From a virus: a stretch of DNA of 53,330 bases. A model generated the notes under the pieces. It had not been told where the DNA came from. It worked only from the letters and a program-made list of their open reading frames with translations, and made no database searches. The position numbers were made by a program, and so were the translations under genes. Positions 5,695 through 12,700 of this stretch are shown here, one piece after another (positions within the stretch are counted from its first letter, which is position 1; each line of letters begins with the position of its first letter). The stretch covers positions 1-53,330 of the IMG/VR virus record IMGVR_UViG_3300032323_001444. One strand, given 5' to 3'.

Positions 5695-6029
5695 CCTTTG
5701 TAGATATCCAGCCTTACATTATTGCTGGTAGGTTTTGCCACAGAATGTCGGATGATGGATTTCTATATTCCATATTCAATGGCAAGAATCTGCATAGCGG
5801 GTTGTTTGTTTCTGATGAGGACTTCGAGCTGGAACTGGACCAGGGAATATGTATTAGAAGTATTCCCCAGGAAAACATCATAGCGATAAGTCCTGATGCT
5901 CCTGATCTCCCTCTCTTTGAGTCTTGGGATTGGATTATCAGCTTAGAAGACCTAACAGCTACTGACTGGCAAGTTTGGCCAGACGTGTTTTCACAAGAGG
6001 ATCCAGATGAGTCGAACACTAGCTCTTAA
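5691..6029 (+). CDS. Acidic DUF2829/Tad2-like protein (112 aa)
   Basis: The C-terminal half contains WIISLEDLTATDWQVW, close to the S-x-x-DLLAxDWxV ending typical of DUF2829. The start has IAGRFCHRM where that family has GxxVxR. It would be the third such protein in 2.7 kb. The product is acidic with a D/E/S-rich tail. It is coupled to both neighbours: ATGA at the start and a 23-bp overlap with the endolysin gene. If it is a Tad2 relative, it would sequester Thoeris signals; this is inference. Confidence 0.6.
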   Translation: MTFVDIQPYIIAGRFCHRMSDDGFLYSIFNGKNLHSGLFVSDEDFELELDQGICIRSIPQENIIAISPDAPDLPLFESWDWIISLEDLTATDWQVWPDVFSQEDPDESNTSS

Positions 6030-6543
6030 GACTGTAGAAGTAGCCAAGCGTTATCTGCACGTACGTGAAGATGGCGAGAATCGCGGCGATGATGTCGAGG
6101 TATTCCAGAAGATGGCTGTACCGCCATTGACTCCAGGATCTCCGTACTGCGCAGCTTTCGTGCGTGCCTGCATGAAGATCGCAGCTACAGAGTTAAACAC
6201 AACGTACATCACTGATTTCCCACGATCTGGTTACACACCAGATTGGGAGCGTTACGCAAAAGCTAAAGAGTTATGGATCCCGCGCGCGCAGTTAGCCATG
6301 GATCACACACCTGCTCGCAGAGGTGACTTAGCGCTGTTCTATAGTCGCACCAAATGCCGCATTGCACACATCGGTATTGTCACTCAGTCTTTTGAGAATG
6401 GTGTCTGGACAATTGAAGGTAACACTGGCCCAGAGCCTTCTGATGGGACAGAGATTAACCGTGATGGCGATGGTGTTTACCGCAAAATGCGCGAATGGAA
6501 CGAGCTTGGCCAGTTCGGTGGGATCCTGCGCGTAAACTTCTAG
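6007..6543 (+). CDS. CHAP/NlpC-like cysteine peptidase, putative endolysin
   Basis: 178 residues with the Cys-His-Asn arrangement of CHAP amidase/endopeptidases: SPYCAAFV with Cys48, RIAHIGIVT with His121, and IEGNTG with Asn139. The block RRGDLALF (105-111) before the His strand is typical. It probably cleaves peptidoglycan peptide bonds during lysis. No signal peptide or separate wall-binding domain is visible, so export needs a holin. No holin is adjacent; the membrane-protein pair at 21441-22014 is the only candidate. AGAGGA precedes the ATG. A virion-associated or host-modifying peptidase is the alternative. Confidence 0.8.
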   Translation: MSRTLALKTVEVAKRYLHVREDGENRGDDVEVFQKMAVPPLTPGSPYCAAFVRACMKIAATELNTTYITDFPRSGYTPDWERYAKAKELWIPRAQLAMDHTPARRGDLALFYSRTKCRIAHIGIVTQSFENGVWTIEGNTGPEPSDGTEINRDGDGVYRKMREWNELGQFGGILRVNF

Positions 6544-6610
6544 TAATACTTGCTAGGTGTGGTATCATGTTTACGTAAGGTGAGTACACTTTACTGTTAA
6601 AGGATACCGA

Positions 6611-6895
6611 ATGATTACAATCTGTAAGACTGGGAGGGATAGTGAAGTCACAATCCGTCTCAGTCACCGCAATGGTCTGGCAGAATACTCCGTGGAGTAC
6701 ACAGATTCCAACAACCAACCCGTGAACTTGCAGCAGCTAAGCCCGGTTGCAACCTGGAATCTGCTTCTTACTATGAGTACAAATATGGTTCCAACATACA
6801 AGGTTCCAAACCGTGTGTTGTTAGAGTTGGCAGATGACGTTATTAAGTCGTTCGCTGCTGTTATTAGTTCAAGTGTTTTGGATGGTGAAGAATGA
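6611..6895 (+). CDS. Hypothetical protein (94 aa) upstream of SSB
   Basis: Not recognised. Mixed alpha/beta with no motif. AAAGGA lies before the ATG. The 68-bp spacer upstream contains a hairpin, GTAAGGTG-AGTA-CACTTTAC (6575-6594, one G-U pair), directly 5' of the ribosome site, plus AATACTTGC near 6545 that may be a -10 region. It ends in ATGA overlapping the SSB gene, so it is coupled to SSB and may also act on DNA. Confidence 0.6.
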   Translation: MITICKTGRDSEVTIRLSHRNGLAEYSVEYTDSNNQPVNLQQLSPVATWNLLLTMSTNMVPTYKVPNRVLLELADDVIKSFAAVISSSVLDGEE

Positions 6896-7278
6896 ATAAT
6901 GTAGTACTAGCCGGCCGCTTGGTCGCAGATGTCGAATACAAGACCATGAATGACGGTAAGGGTATCGCTAAGATGCGCCTGGCTGTCGATCGTGGCAAGG
7001 ACCAACCATCGGACTTCATTGACCTTACTGCCTTCCAGGCTACTGCTGACTTCGCGTCTAAGTACCTTGCTAAGGGACGTAAGATTGGAGTCATCGGTAA
7101 GATCCGCACGCGTGAATGGCAGGCTGAAGACGGTTCAAAGCGTCGTGGATTTGAGGTCGTATGCGATCAGTTGTACCCACTCGATAGCAACAAGACCGGC
7201 GGTGGAGATGCGCCAGCGCAGCCACAGAACCGCCCACAAGCGGGAGGATTTGATGACATCGAAGACCCATTCGGATAA
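6892..7278 (+). CDS. ssb: Single-stranded DNA-binding protein
   Basis: 128 residues of the bacterial SSB family. An OB fold begins with MNNVVLAGRLVADVEYK, followed by IAKMRLAVDRG, SDFIDLTAFQATADFASKYLAKG, KIGVIGKIRTREW and FEVVCDQLYPL. The tail is Gly/Pro/Gln-rich and ends in the acidic tip DDIEDPFG, resembling the DDDIPF tip that recruits partner proteins. It coats ssDNA during replication and ERF-mediated annealing. It lies in the left arm, far from the main replication operon at 46.6-53 kb. Confidence 0.93.
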   Translation: MNNVVLAGRLVADVEYKTMNDGKGIAKMRLAVDRGKDQPSDFIDLTAFQATADFASKYLAKGRKIGVIGKIRTREWQAEDGSKRRGFEVVCDQLYPLDSNKTGGGDAPAQPQNRPQAGGFDDIEDPFG

Positions 7279-7552
7279 TCCTGTAGTCGAGCTAGTTATT
7301 GAATTAGCTGACGAAGATGCGTTGTACATCGACGGATTCGAAGAATGCTTGATTGGTATTGCAGACATCTGGCGCGATAATTCGCGCCGGGTGGTTCCTG
7401 TTTATGACCACACACTGATGGTGCAGTCGATGGTTGGCGAGGATTGTACGGCTGAAGATGCTGCCGAGTACATTGAGTTCAACATATCAGGCGCCTATGT
7501 AGGGCCTTATCAACCAATCATTATTCAGAGATTCAGGGATCTGACAGACTAA
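7253..7552 (+). CDS. Acidic hypothetical protein (99 aa)
   Basis: Not recognised. The ATG at 7253 is chosen because GGGAGGA lies 6 nt upstream, inside the 3' end of ssb (26-bp overlap). A longer frame from 6950 runs antiparallel in quality through ssb and is rejected. The product is acidic, with VVELVIELADEDALYIDGFEECLIGIADIW suggesting a beta-alpha arrangement. Last gene of the plus-strand left arm, directly before a bidirectional terminator. Confidence 0.6.
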   Translation: MTSKTHSDNPVVELVIELADEDALYIDGFEECLIGIADIWRDNSRRVVPVYDHTLMVQSMVGEDCTAEDAAEYIEFNISGAYVGPYQPIIIQRFRDLTD

Positions 7553-7553
7553 G

Positions 7554-7577
7554 AAAGGGGAGTGAAAACTCCCCTTT
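7554..7577. terminator. Bidirectional intrinsic terminator
   Basis: AAAGGGGAGT-GAAA-ACTCCCCTTT: a perfect 10-bp stem with a 4-nt loop. T-runs follow on the plus strand (TTTTG) and A/T-rich sequence precedes it for the minus strand. It lies between the convergent genes ending at 7552 (+) and 7581 (-). Confidence 0.9.
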
Positions 7578-7580
7578 TGT

Positions 7581-7844
7581 TTATTTGATTAAGCCTAGTG
7601 ATCGGCCCTTTTTAACGGCCCTGTCCTTGGCATTCAATCCCGATACGCCTAGCTTCCAATATAGGTTATCCATATGGAATTGCACCGTACGGTGACTAAT
7701 CCCCATAGAGACGCCCATCATCTTTGCTGTGCGGTTACGCGGCAGCATCTCGAGGACTTCGAGTTCGCGTTCAGACAACGGATACTGTAACTCACTGTTA
7801 GCAGTAGCGACGTCTTTGACTTCTGTGACTTCTTGTTCTTCCAT
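7581..7844 (-). CDS. LuxR/GerE-type HTH protein (87 aa)
   Basis: A stand-alone DNA-binding domain: LSERELEVLEMLPRNRT, AKMMGVSMGISHRTVQFHMDNLYWKLGV, then a helix ending RSLGLIK. This is the four-helix GerE arrangement. There is no receiver or ligand-binding domain, so regulation would be by abundance or partner. The start at 7844 is 2 nt beyond the thyX stop; an in-frame ATG at 7868 would overlap thyX. Last gene of the dut-thyX-HTH operon. It probably regulates phage or host transcription. A related HTH-only protein lies at 46232-46609. Confidence 0.75.
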   Translation of the reverse strand: MEEQEVTEVKDVATANSELQYPLSERELEVLEMLPRNRTAKMMGVSMGISHRTVQFHMDNLYWKLGVSGLNAKDRAVKKGRSLGLIK

Positions 7845-7846
7845 AA

Positions 7847-8464
7847 TTATTCCCATACAGTAGGGCATTGTTGTCTCAGTATGGCCTGAATGATTGTGGC
7901 AACATGCTGATGTTCGTCTTGCGCCCCTTCTTCAAGACGGCTTTCAAGATAATGGATCCAGCTGCGAAGAGTTCCATTAACATACATAGTTGTTGGAGTA
8001 CACATCGGCAGCACGTTACGAGCTGTTTCAGGTGCGACACCAAACGCAATCATCTTTTCATATGTATCAAATGCTAATGCTACGGATTCATCAGCCAGGC
8101 ACTCCATCTCTCGGAGTTCAGGGTTGTCATCGTCAACGAGTGATGATTGTCTATTAGTTGGATGCTTCAGCCTAAGCTGGATAGGCATAGGCCTATCCAC
8201 AACCGGAGAATAGCGTTGAGAGAACACTTGAAAAGCCATCGACCGATGACGCTGCATTTGCATCGCTACTGCAATTGATGTTTTGACTTCAAGGCAGGCG
8301 TTTGCCATCTCAAACACTGACCAATGCTTCTTCCGCTTGCAATACTTCAGTAGCTTGGCAAAGTCTGGGTTGTCTTGATTACTAGGATTACTAACACGCG
8401 CACAGTACGCAATGTGAGCTTCGGCGTCAGGTGTTATCCATATAAGTCTAGCTTGCATCCTCAT
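7847..8464 (-). CDS. thyX: Flavin-dependent thymidylate synthase ThyX
   Basis: Makes dTMP from dUMP using methylene-THF, NAD(P)H and FAD. The family signature RHRX7S is present (Arg72-His-Arg, Ser82, then QRYS), with HWSVFE (47-52) and ARNVLP and NGTLRSWIHYLESR in the C-terminal half. 205 residues is typical. It starts in an ATGA overlap with the dUTPase gene, so the two steps dUTP to dUMP to dTMP are coupled. Presumably it supports thymidylate supply for phage DNA synthesis. Confidence 0.95.
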   Translation of the reverse strand: MRMQARLIWITPDAEAHIAYCARVSNPSNQDNPDFAKLLKYCKRKKHWSVFEMANACLEVKTSIAVAMQMQRHRSMAFQVFSQRYSPVVDRPMPIQLRLKHPTNRQSSLVDDDNPELREMECLADESVALAFDTYEKMIAFGVAPETARNVLPMCTPTTMYVNGTLRSWIHYLESRLEEGAQDEHQHVATIIQAILRQQCPTVWE

Positions 8465-8919
8465 GCACCAGTACTCCCAAATCCACCCGCACCACGCTTG
8501 GTGTCATCGAACAATGATCCAGTCTCAATCAAAACAAGCTCTGTATCCAAAGCTGACTTGAACATAAGTTGTGCTATCCGCATATTTGGAAGGACAAAGA
8601 ATGGTTCGTCGCCATGATTGATAAGTAGTACTTTAATGGACCCACGGTAATCGCTGTCAATCAAACCTGGCGCATTCAGTACTGTAATCCCATTCTTCCA
8701 AGCCAATCCACTACGTGGCATTACGTAAGCTGCCATCGTAATAGGCATCTTAACCTTCCAGCCTGTTTCAATCAACACACGTTTTCCTGGCTGGATCGGT
8801 ATTGGTTTTTCTACACATGCATAAAGATCGTACGCAGCAGCACCCGTCGTTGCCTTTGTTGGTAACGTTGGGTGCATATTATCTAGGGGCCAGAATGTGA
8901 CCTTGATTGTTTCATCCAT
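8461..8919 (-). CDS. dut: Trimeric dUTPase
   Basis: Hydrolyses dUTP to dUMP and pyrophosphate. All five motifs are visible: AAYDLYA (28-34), PRSGLAWKNG (68-77), LNAPGLIDSDYRG (81-93), RIAQLMF (114-120) and RGAGGFGSTG (142-151). 152 residues from the ATG at 8919. That start is preceded by TATAAT at exactly 6 nt and no Shine-Dalgarno, indicating a leaderless mRNA. A longer frame from 8976 would cross this promoter and is rejected. First gene of the minus-strand nucleotide operon, feeding ThyX. Confidence 0.95.
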   Translation of the reverse strand: MDETIKVTFWPLDNMHPTLPTKATTGAAAYDLYACVEKPIPIQPGKRVLIETGWKVKMPITMAAYVMPRSGLAWKNGITVLNAPGLIDSDYRGSIKVLLINHGDEPFFVLPNMRIAQLMFKSALDTELVLIETGSLFDDTKRGAGGFGSTGA

Positions 8920-8925
8920 GAGTTG

Positions 8926-8931
8926 ATTATA
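8926..8931 (-). promoter_or_regulatory. TATAAT -10 of leaderless dut operon
   Basis: On the minus strand TATAAT-CAACTC-ATG: a consensus -10, 6 nt, then the dUTPase start. No convincing -35 (ATAAAC at 17 bp). Divergent to the promoter at 8972. Confidence 0.7.
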
Positions 8932-8971
8932 CCTGCTTACTTGCGCGTGTTTATAGAACACATGTTTGACG

Positions 8972-8977
8972 TACAAT
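8972..8977 (+). promoter_or_regulatory. TACAAT -10 of leaderless DUF6321-like gene
   Basis: TACAAT, 6 nt (CATGCC), then ATG at 8984. No Shine-Dalgarno. It forms a 64-bp divergent control region with the dut promoter and probably starts the late operon. Confidence 0.6.
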
Positions 8978-8983
8978 CATGCC

Positions 8984-9232
8984 ATGGGCGTCACTAAGAA
9001 GATGCAGAATCCTAAAGGTGGTTTGAACTCCGCTGGCCGCGCGTACTTTAAACGCACGACTGGCGCAAACCTTAAACCACCGGCTCCGCAACCTAAGACA
9101 GCCAAGGATGCATCGCGACGTAAATCGTTCTGCGCACGTATGTCTGGTATGAAGGCAAAGCTTACATCAGCTAAGACAGCCAAGGATCCAAACAGTCGCA
9201 TTAACAAGTCGCTTAGGGCGTGGAACTGCTAA
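8984..9232 (+). CDS. DUF6321-like small basic protein (82 aa)
   Basis: Matches a pattern I associate with DUF6321, found in phages and large eukaryotic viruses: NPKGGLNSAGRAYFKR, GANLKPPAP, RRKSFCARMSGMK, DPNSRINKSLRAWNC. Strongly basic; function unknown. The start at 8984 rather than the upstream 8966 frame is chosen because of the -10/6-nt/ATG spacing. First gene of the long plus-strand virion arm. It shares a TAATG junction with the next gene. Together with the DUF5872-like protein it suggests phage families shared with nucleocytoplasmic viruses. Confidence 0.75.
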   Translation: MGVTKKMQNPKGGLNSAGRAYFKRTTGANLKPPAPQPKTAKDASRRKSFCARMSGMKAKLTSAKTAKDPNSRINKSLRAWNC

Positions 9233-9471
9233 TGAATAAACACTTGTTCCATAGGAACTTATACTTGCGTGACCTCCCTGGAATCGAGCGTAAGGAACAT
9301 GGACTCAAGGAGAATCCTACTAGAGCTGAACTACTTACAATGGAACAGAAAGAACATCAGCTCAAACGGAAACCGACCATGTCTCAACTCCTTAAAATGG
9401 AGAAGGTAGAACATGAACGGGATGGGAAGATAATCATCGGTCGTGGTCACGAAGGAAGGGCGAGAAAATGA
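9232..9471 (+). CDS. Small repeat-containing charged protein (79 aa)
   Basis: Not recognised. It consists mainly of a roughly 18-residue repeat: GIERKEHGLKENPTRAELL, then TMEQKEHQLKRKPTMSQLL, then a partial KMEKVEHERDGK. Each unit has (M/I)ExxEHxLKxxPTxxxLL and is predicted helical. The ATG overlaps the preceding stop (TAATG), and its own stop overlaps the next gene (ATGA). Possibly a virion or DNA-associated scaffold peptide; this is a guess. Confidence 0.65.
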   Translation: MNKHLFHRNLYLRDLPGIERKEHGLKENPTRAELLTMEQKEHQLKRKPTMSQLLKMEKVEHERDGKIIIGRGHEGRARK

Positions 9472-9599
9472 AGAAGAGTATGCCAGAGATGTTTGGTAAG
9501 AAGACGACGGGCAAGAAAAGCATGTCTGACATGATGGGTATCAAGAAAGCTCACCCATCTGGTTGTAAGTGTGCAAATTGCAAGAAGGGCAAGTGCTAA
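9468..9599 (+). CDS. Tiny Lys/Cys-rich protein (43 aa)
   Basis: 43 residues, Lys- and Met-rich, containing a repeat (KKSMPEMFGKK, then KKSMSDMMGIKK). It ends HPSGCKCANCKKGKC, with cysteines spaced C-x-C-x2-C-x4-C, which could hold one zinc with the histidine. It is coupled by ATGA to the preceding gene with GGAAGG upstream, which supports translation. Similar tiny C-rich tails occur in phage small virion proteins, but I cannot name a family. Confidence 0.6.
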   Translation: MKKSMPEMFGKKTTGKKSMSDMMGIKKAHPSGCKCANCKKGKC

Positions 9600-9602
9600 G
9601 CC

Positions 9603-10469
9603 ATGCCTGGGCGCGCACCAGCGGGTGTACCAATAACTACTCTGTTTCTTAGGCCTGTTGATACTGCCGGTAGAAATCAGTACGCGTTAGATATGTTAGC
9701 CCGTAAGTACAGAAAAGCGAAACGTGGAGACGCGGAGGAAATATCGCGTTTACAGTCCCGCCAAAATCGCGAGAAACAAGATGCTAATCGTAACGACCCA
9801 CGTAACATTGGCACGGGTGGTAGACGTTCTTCAGGATCTGTAACAACCAATACTGATTCTGAAGTTCAACGTTTTCAGTCCCGTCAAAATCGCGAGAAAC
9901 AGGAATCTAATCGTAACGATCCACGTAATACAGGCGGTAAAGGTAAAACCTCTACTGCAAGCGTAACCGCGCCCAAGTATGACAAAGCTACTAAGTTTGC
10001 TATTGGCTTGACAAGTATGGGTCAAGCGATGAGCGATTACAAGAAGTTAAACTCAATCAAAGCAAGTTCTCCTCCAAAGGCGGCAGAGAAAGTGAAGACC
10101 GATGGGTCTGCTTTGTCGTCAATGAAAGAGGACATGAAGACAAGTGCTAAAGTTGTTCGAGGCGGTCGCGACTACATGGGTGAAACTTTTGATGCAACAC
10201 TGCGACGCGGTGTATCAAAGGGACGAGATTACCTAAAGTCACAAATGGCTAAGGATAATGTATCTGACAAGGAACAGAAGGCAATGCTTGGTCGATTCGA
10301 AGCTAAATTTGCTAAAGATCAGGCTCTTACTTCTAAGGAAGATGGTCTTGTTGCTGGATACGAAAAGGGCGGCGATGCAAAGAGATTGCTTGACGCTTAT
10401 CGTAAAAAAGGCGGCTACCGTAAAAACGCTACAGCTTCCGAAGTTGCTAGTTTAGCGAGGGGTAAATAA
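9603..10469 (+). CDS. Hypothetical protein (288 aa), paralogue of next gene
   Basis: No known family. The N-terminal half holds a direct duplication: RLQSRQNREKQDANRNDPRN and RFQSRQNREKQESNRNDPRN about 37 residues apart. The C-terminal ~115 residues resemble the C-terminus of the 10471-11454 product: (R)DYMGETFDATLRRGVSKGRDYL versus SYLGEAFDATVQKGVATGRKHL, then a shared RLLDAYRKK/ALLSAYRGK ending. Basic, Gln/Asn/Ser-rich and probably partly disordered. The location before terminase in an arm of virion genes suggests a structural, ejection or packaging-related protein. The start has only a weak ribosome site. Confidence 0.65.
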   Translation: MPGRAPAGVPITTLFLRPVDTAGRNQYALDMLARKYRKAKRGDAEEISRLQSRQNREKQDANRNDPRNIGTGGRRSSGSVTTNTDSEVQRFQSRQNREKQESNRNDPRNTGGKGKTSTASVTAPKYDKATKFAIGLTSMGQAMSDYKKLNSIKASSPPKAAEKVKTDGSALSSMKEDMKTSAKVVRGGRDYMGETFDATLRRGVSKGRDYLKSQMAKDNVSDKEQKAMLGRFEAKFAKDQALTSKEDGLVAGYEKGGDAKRLLDAYRKKGGYRKNATASEVASLARGK

Positions 10470-10470
10470 T

Positions 10471-11454
10471 ATGGACGGCTTCGATGACTTCTTAGGTGCT
10501 GTGCGCGGCTCAGTTGAAGCTGTTCGCAGAAATGCTGATCGCGCAAGAATTTTAGCTGCTGCTCGTCGTCAAGGTGCCGCACGTCGTTCAGCAGAACGTC
10601 GAGCTGATACTAATCTTAATGCAGCACGTCGGCAAGGCGCAGCACGAAGCGCAGCAGAACGTGGTGCGCGCACACAACTGGCTAATACAGTTCGTATTGG
10701 CCAAGAGCGAAATGCAGAACGCGCAGGCCGTGTAGCAGCTGAATTAGCTCGTGATTCGGCGACGCGTATTGCAGAAACCAATAAAGGACGCGCCGCTAAA
10801 GTACTTAAACTAGCCGGTAAGCTTAAGGTCGGCAATAAGAAATTACGTCGCGGACTTATTTTTGGCGTACCTGCCGCTGGTATTGTAGCTGGAGCAGCTG
10901 GGTTTGCCGGAGGTTATGTCAAGGGCAAAAAGGATGCACCAACTAAGGTCATTAGCCCACCATATGAGGATATAAAACGGCCTGGAGTAAATGCTCCAAG
11001 TTTTCGAGGAGCAGACACTGACGGATTGATCGCTGGTGGATCTTCTCCATCTTCAGCTGTGGGTGGTGGCGGAGGTGGCTACCGTGGTGGTCAGTCGTCA
11101 ATGACAGACACCATGAAGCGTAATCAGCGAGCCGTACGAGACGCTAAGTCTTATCTAGGCGAAGCGTTTGACGCTACCGTACAAAAGGGTGTTGCGACTG
11201 GACGTAAACATCTCGCTGCTATGCTTCAACGCGACGGTGTAGATAGCGACACTGGAATGCGACTAATGAAGCGTTATGACAAAGAGATTGGTAGCCAGGA
11301 ATCACTAAAGGGTTACAAGACTAGCGGAGTAACTGAAGAGTTTGACGCAGAGAATCCTAACAAGCGTGGCGCTCTGTTGTCTGCATATCGTGGTAAGTAC
11401 GCTAGTGGTACTACACTTCAGCAGATGAGGGAGAAGGCTAGTGCCTCAAGATAA
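10471..11454 (+). CDS. Ala/Arg-rich protein (327 aa) with one membrane-like segment
   Basis: The first ~100 residues are an Ala/Arg-rich probable coiled coil with repeats (ARRQGAARRSAERRA, ARRQGAARSAAERGA). A hydrophobic Gly/Ala stretch follows at about 127-150 (LIFGVPAAGIVAGAAGFAGGY). Then comes a Gly/Ser linker and a C-terminal domain shared with the preceding gene's product. GAGGGG lies upstream and only 1 bp separates the genes. Coiled coil plus a membrane-like helix would fit an ejection protein, but there is no direct evidence. Function unknown. Confidence 0.65.
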   Translation: MDGFDDFLGAVRGSVEAVRRNADRARILAAARRQGAARRSAERRADTNLNAARRQGAARSAAERGARTQLANTVRIGQERNAERAGRVAAELARDSATRIAETNKGRAAKVLKLAGKLKVGNKKLRRGLIFGVPAAGIVAGAAGFAGGYVKGKKDAPTKVISPPYEDIKRPGVNAPSFRGADTDGLIAGGSSPSSAVGGGGGGYRGGQSSMTDTMKRNQRAVRDAKSYLGEAFDATVQKGVATGRKHLAAMLQRDGVDSDTGMRLMKRYDKEIGSQESLKGYKTSGVTEEFDAENPNKRGALLSAYRGKYASGTTLQQMREKASASR

Positions 11455-12478
11455 CCTTCTTGGTCAACTACTAGGCTTGCCTGGTCAAATTGCGCAAGGT
11501 ATGTATGACGATGCGCGAGATGACGTAAGAGGTTTCGTAAAAGGTATCAATCCCGGCTACATTGGAGCTGGGATTGGTGCTGGGTTAGCTCAATCTGGCA
11601 TAGAAGGTGGAAAGGCTCTTGTACGCGGTATTACTGGCGGTAGATACGCTAAAGCTGCTGCTGACATTGTGCCTAAGATGGCCCGATCAAAAGGCGTCAT
11701 GCAAACCATTGGCAACGCTGGTAAGTTTGTTGGCGATTCAGCAAAGTTTGCCGGCAATCAGCTAGGTCGTATCGGGCCTGTAGCTCAAATTGTTGCTGGT
11801 GAGATACTTAATCCACGTCCTGCTGATATGAGTGCTGAATACGAAAAGATGTTATTTAACGTCACGGAACCTCTTTCAAAATGGCAAGCTGAATATAGAA
11901 AACGCGGTGAAGCGTTTGATCCTAATTTTGAAAAACTTCATAACCTAATGCAGCCATTGAAGACGATGAAGTTTAATGGTGGCTACATTGATAGGAATAT
12001 TTTAAACACTATCTATAAAGAACTTTACAATGATCCATCTATGGACATTAAGTCGTTTATGGACAAAGCATTCGTCGAAAAGAAGCCAGGCTTTAACGCA
12101 GGTAAACTGCAAGACTGGAAGCGTGTTCTTGATAACCCAGATGAATTGGATCAACCACGGATTACTCTTCCTGTGCTTAAATCGCAGCGTACAGATGAAG
12201 AACGTGGCATGGCATTACCTCAAGACAGATATGCACCTATGCCACAAATTGCACCTAATTACAGCCAGATAGATAGCGTTCGTGATCTGACTGCAATGGC
12301 AGGCGCACGCGGTAGGGCGAATACCTTGACAAAAGGTATACCAAATCGTTTTACACGTACACAGGGTGGATTGAATGCAGCACGACAGGCGGTATACGGA
12401 AAGCCTGCTGGAGCAACAGGTGGCAAGGCGAAGACATTATTCGCGCGTGCGACCAGAGCGATCAAGAAAAACTTTTAG
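11441..12478 (+). CDS. Hypothetical protein (345 aa) before terminase
   Basis: Not recognised. The GTG start at 11441 follows GGAGAAGG and overlaps the preceding gene by 14 bp. The N-terminal ~130 residues are Gly/Ala-rich with amphipathic stretches (NPGYIGAGIGAGLAQSGIEGG). The middle is helical with YEKMLFNVTEPLSKWQAEY, and the C-terminus is basic (RATRAIKKNF). Third of three unknown proteins ahead of terminase. Its 3' end overlaps the opposite-strand gene 12437-12694 by 42 bp. Probably virion-related by position. Confidence 0.65.
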   Translation: MPQDNLLGQLLGLPGQIAQGMYDDARDDVRGFVKGINPGYIGAGIGAGLAQSGIEGGKALVRGITGGRYAKAAADIVPKMARSKGVMQTIGNAGKFVGDSAKFAGNQLGRIGPVAQIVAGEILNPRPADMSAEYEKMLFNVTEPLSKWQAEYRKRGEAFDPNFEKLHNLMQPLKTMKFNGGYIDRNILNTIYKELYNDPSMDIKSFMDKAFVEKKPGFNAGKLQDWKRVLDNPDELDQPRITLPVLKSQRTDEERGMALPQDRYAPMPQIAPNYSQIDSVRDLTAMAGARGRANTLTKGIPNRFTRTQGGLNAARQAVYGKPAGATGGKAKTLFARATRAIKKNF

Positions 12479-12694
12479 TACATCGTCCGCAGCAGTGTGG
12501 TCTTTAGTCACATCGTAGACTAGGTACCACACTGCTTTTTGTATGTCATCTAGTTTAGATTCCTGACTCTTCTTCCCAGCTCGTTGAATATACTTCAGTG
12601 ACATGGTTAGCCACCGGCTAAGGTCCCATGCGTCTGCAACCGTGCATGTATCAATAGATGTTTGCCGGTAATGGTCTGGTGCTGTTTTATTCAT
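12437..12694 (-). CDS. DUF3310-like protein, antisense within the late arm
   Basis: 85 residues with the pattern of phage DUF3310 proteins: H-Y near the N-terminus (DHYRQ), ADAWDLSRWLTMSLKYIQRAGKK, then LDDIQKAVWYLVYDV. In that family the LKYI.R..KK and DL.KA.WYL blocks are the hallmark. Function is poorly known; nucleotide metabolism links have been proposed. It is the only minus gene within 8984-46184. It converges with and overlaps the 11441-12478 gene, and diverges from the TerS-like gene from a shared palindromic -10. The ATG is exactly 6 nt past TATACT with no ribosome site, so it is predicted leaderless. Confidence 0.75.
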   Translation of the reverse strand: MNKTAPDHYRQTSIDTCTVADAWDLSRWLTMSLKYIQRAGKKSQESKLDDIQKAVWYLVYDVTKDHTAADDVLKVFLDRSGRTRE

Positions 12695-12700
12695 CGGTCC

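Noticed and set aside
6950-7552. Starting the 99-aa gene at 6950 instead of 7253
   Set aside because: This would run in a second frame through most of ssb; 7253 has GGGAGGA at the right distance.
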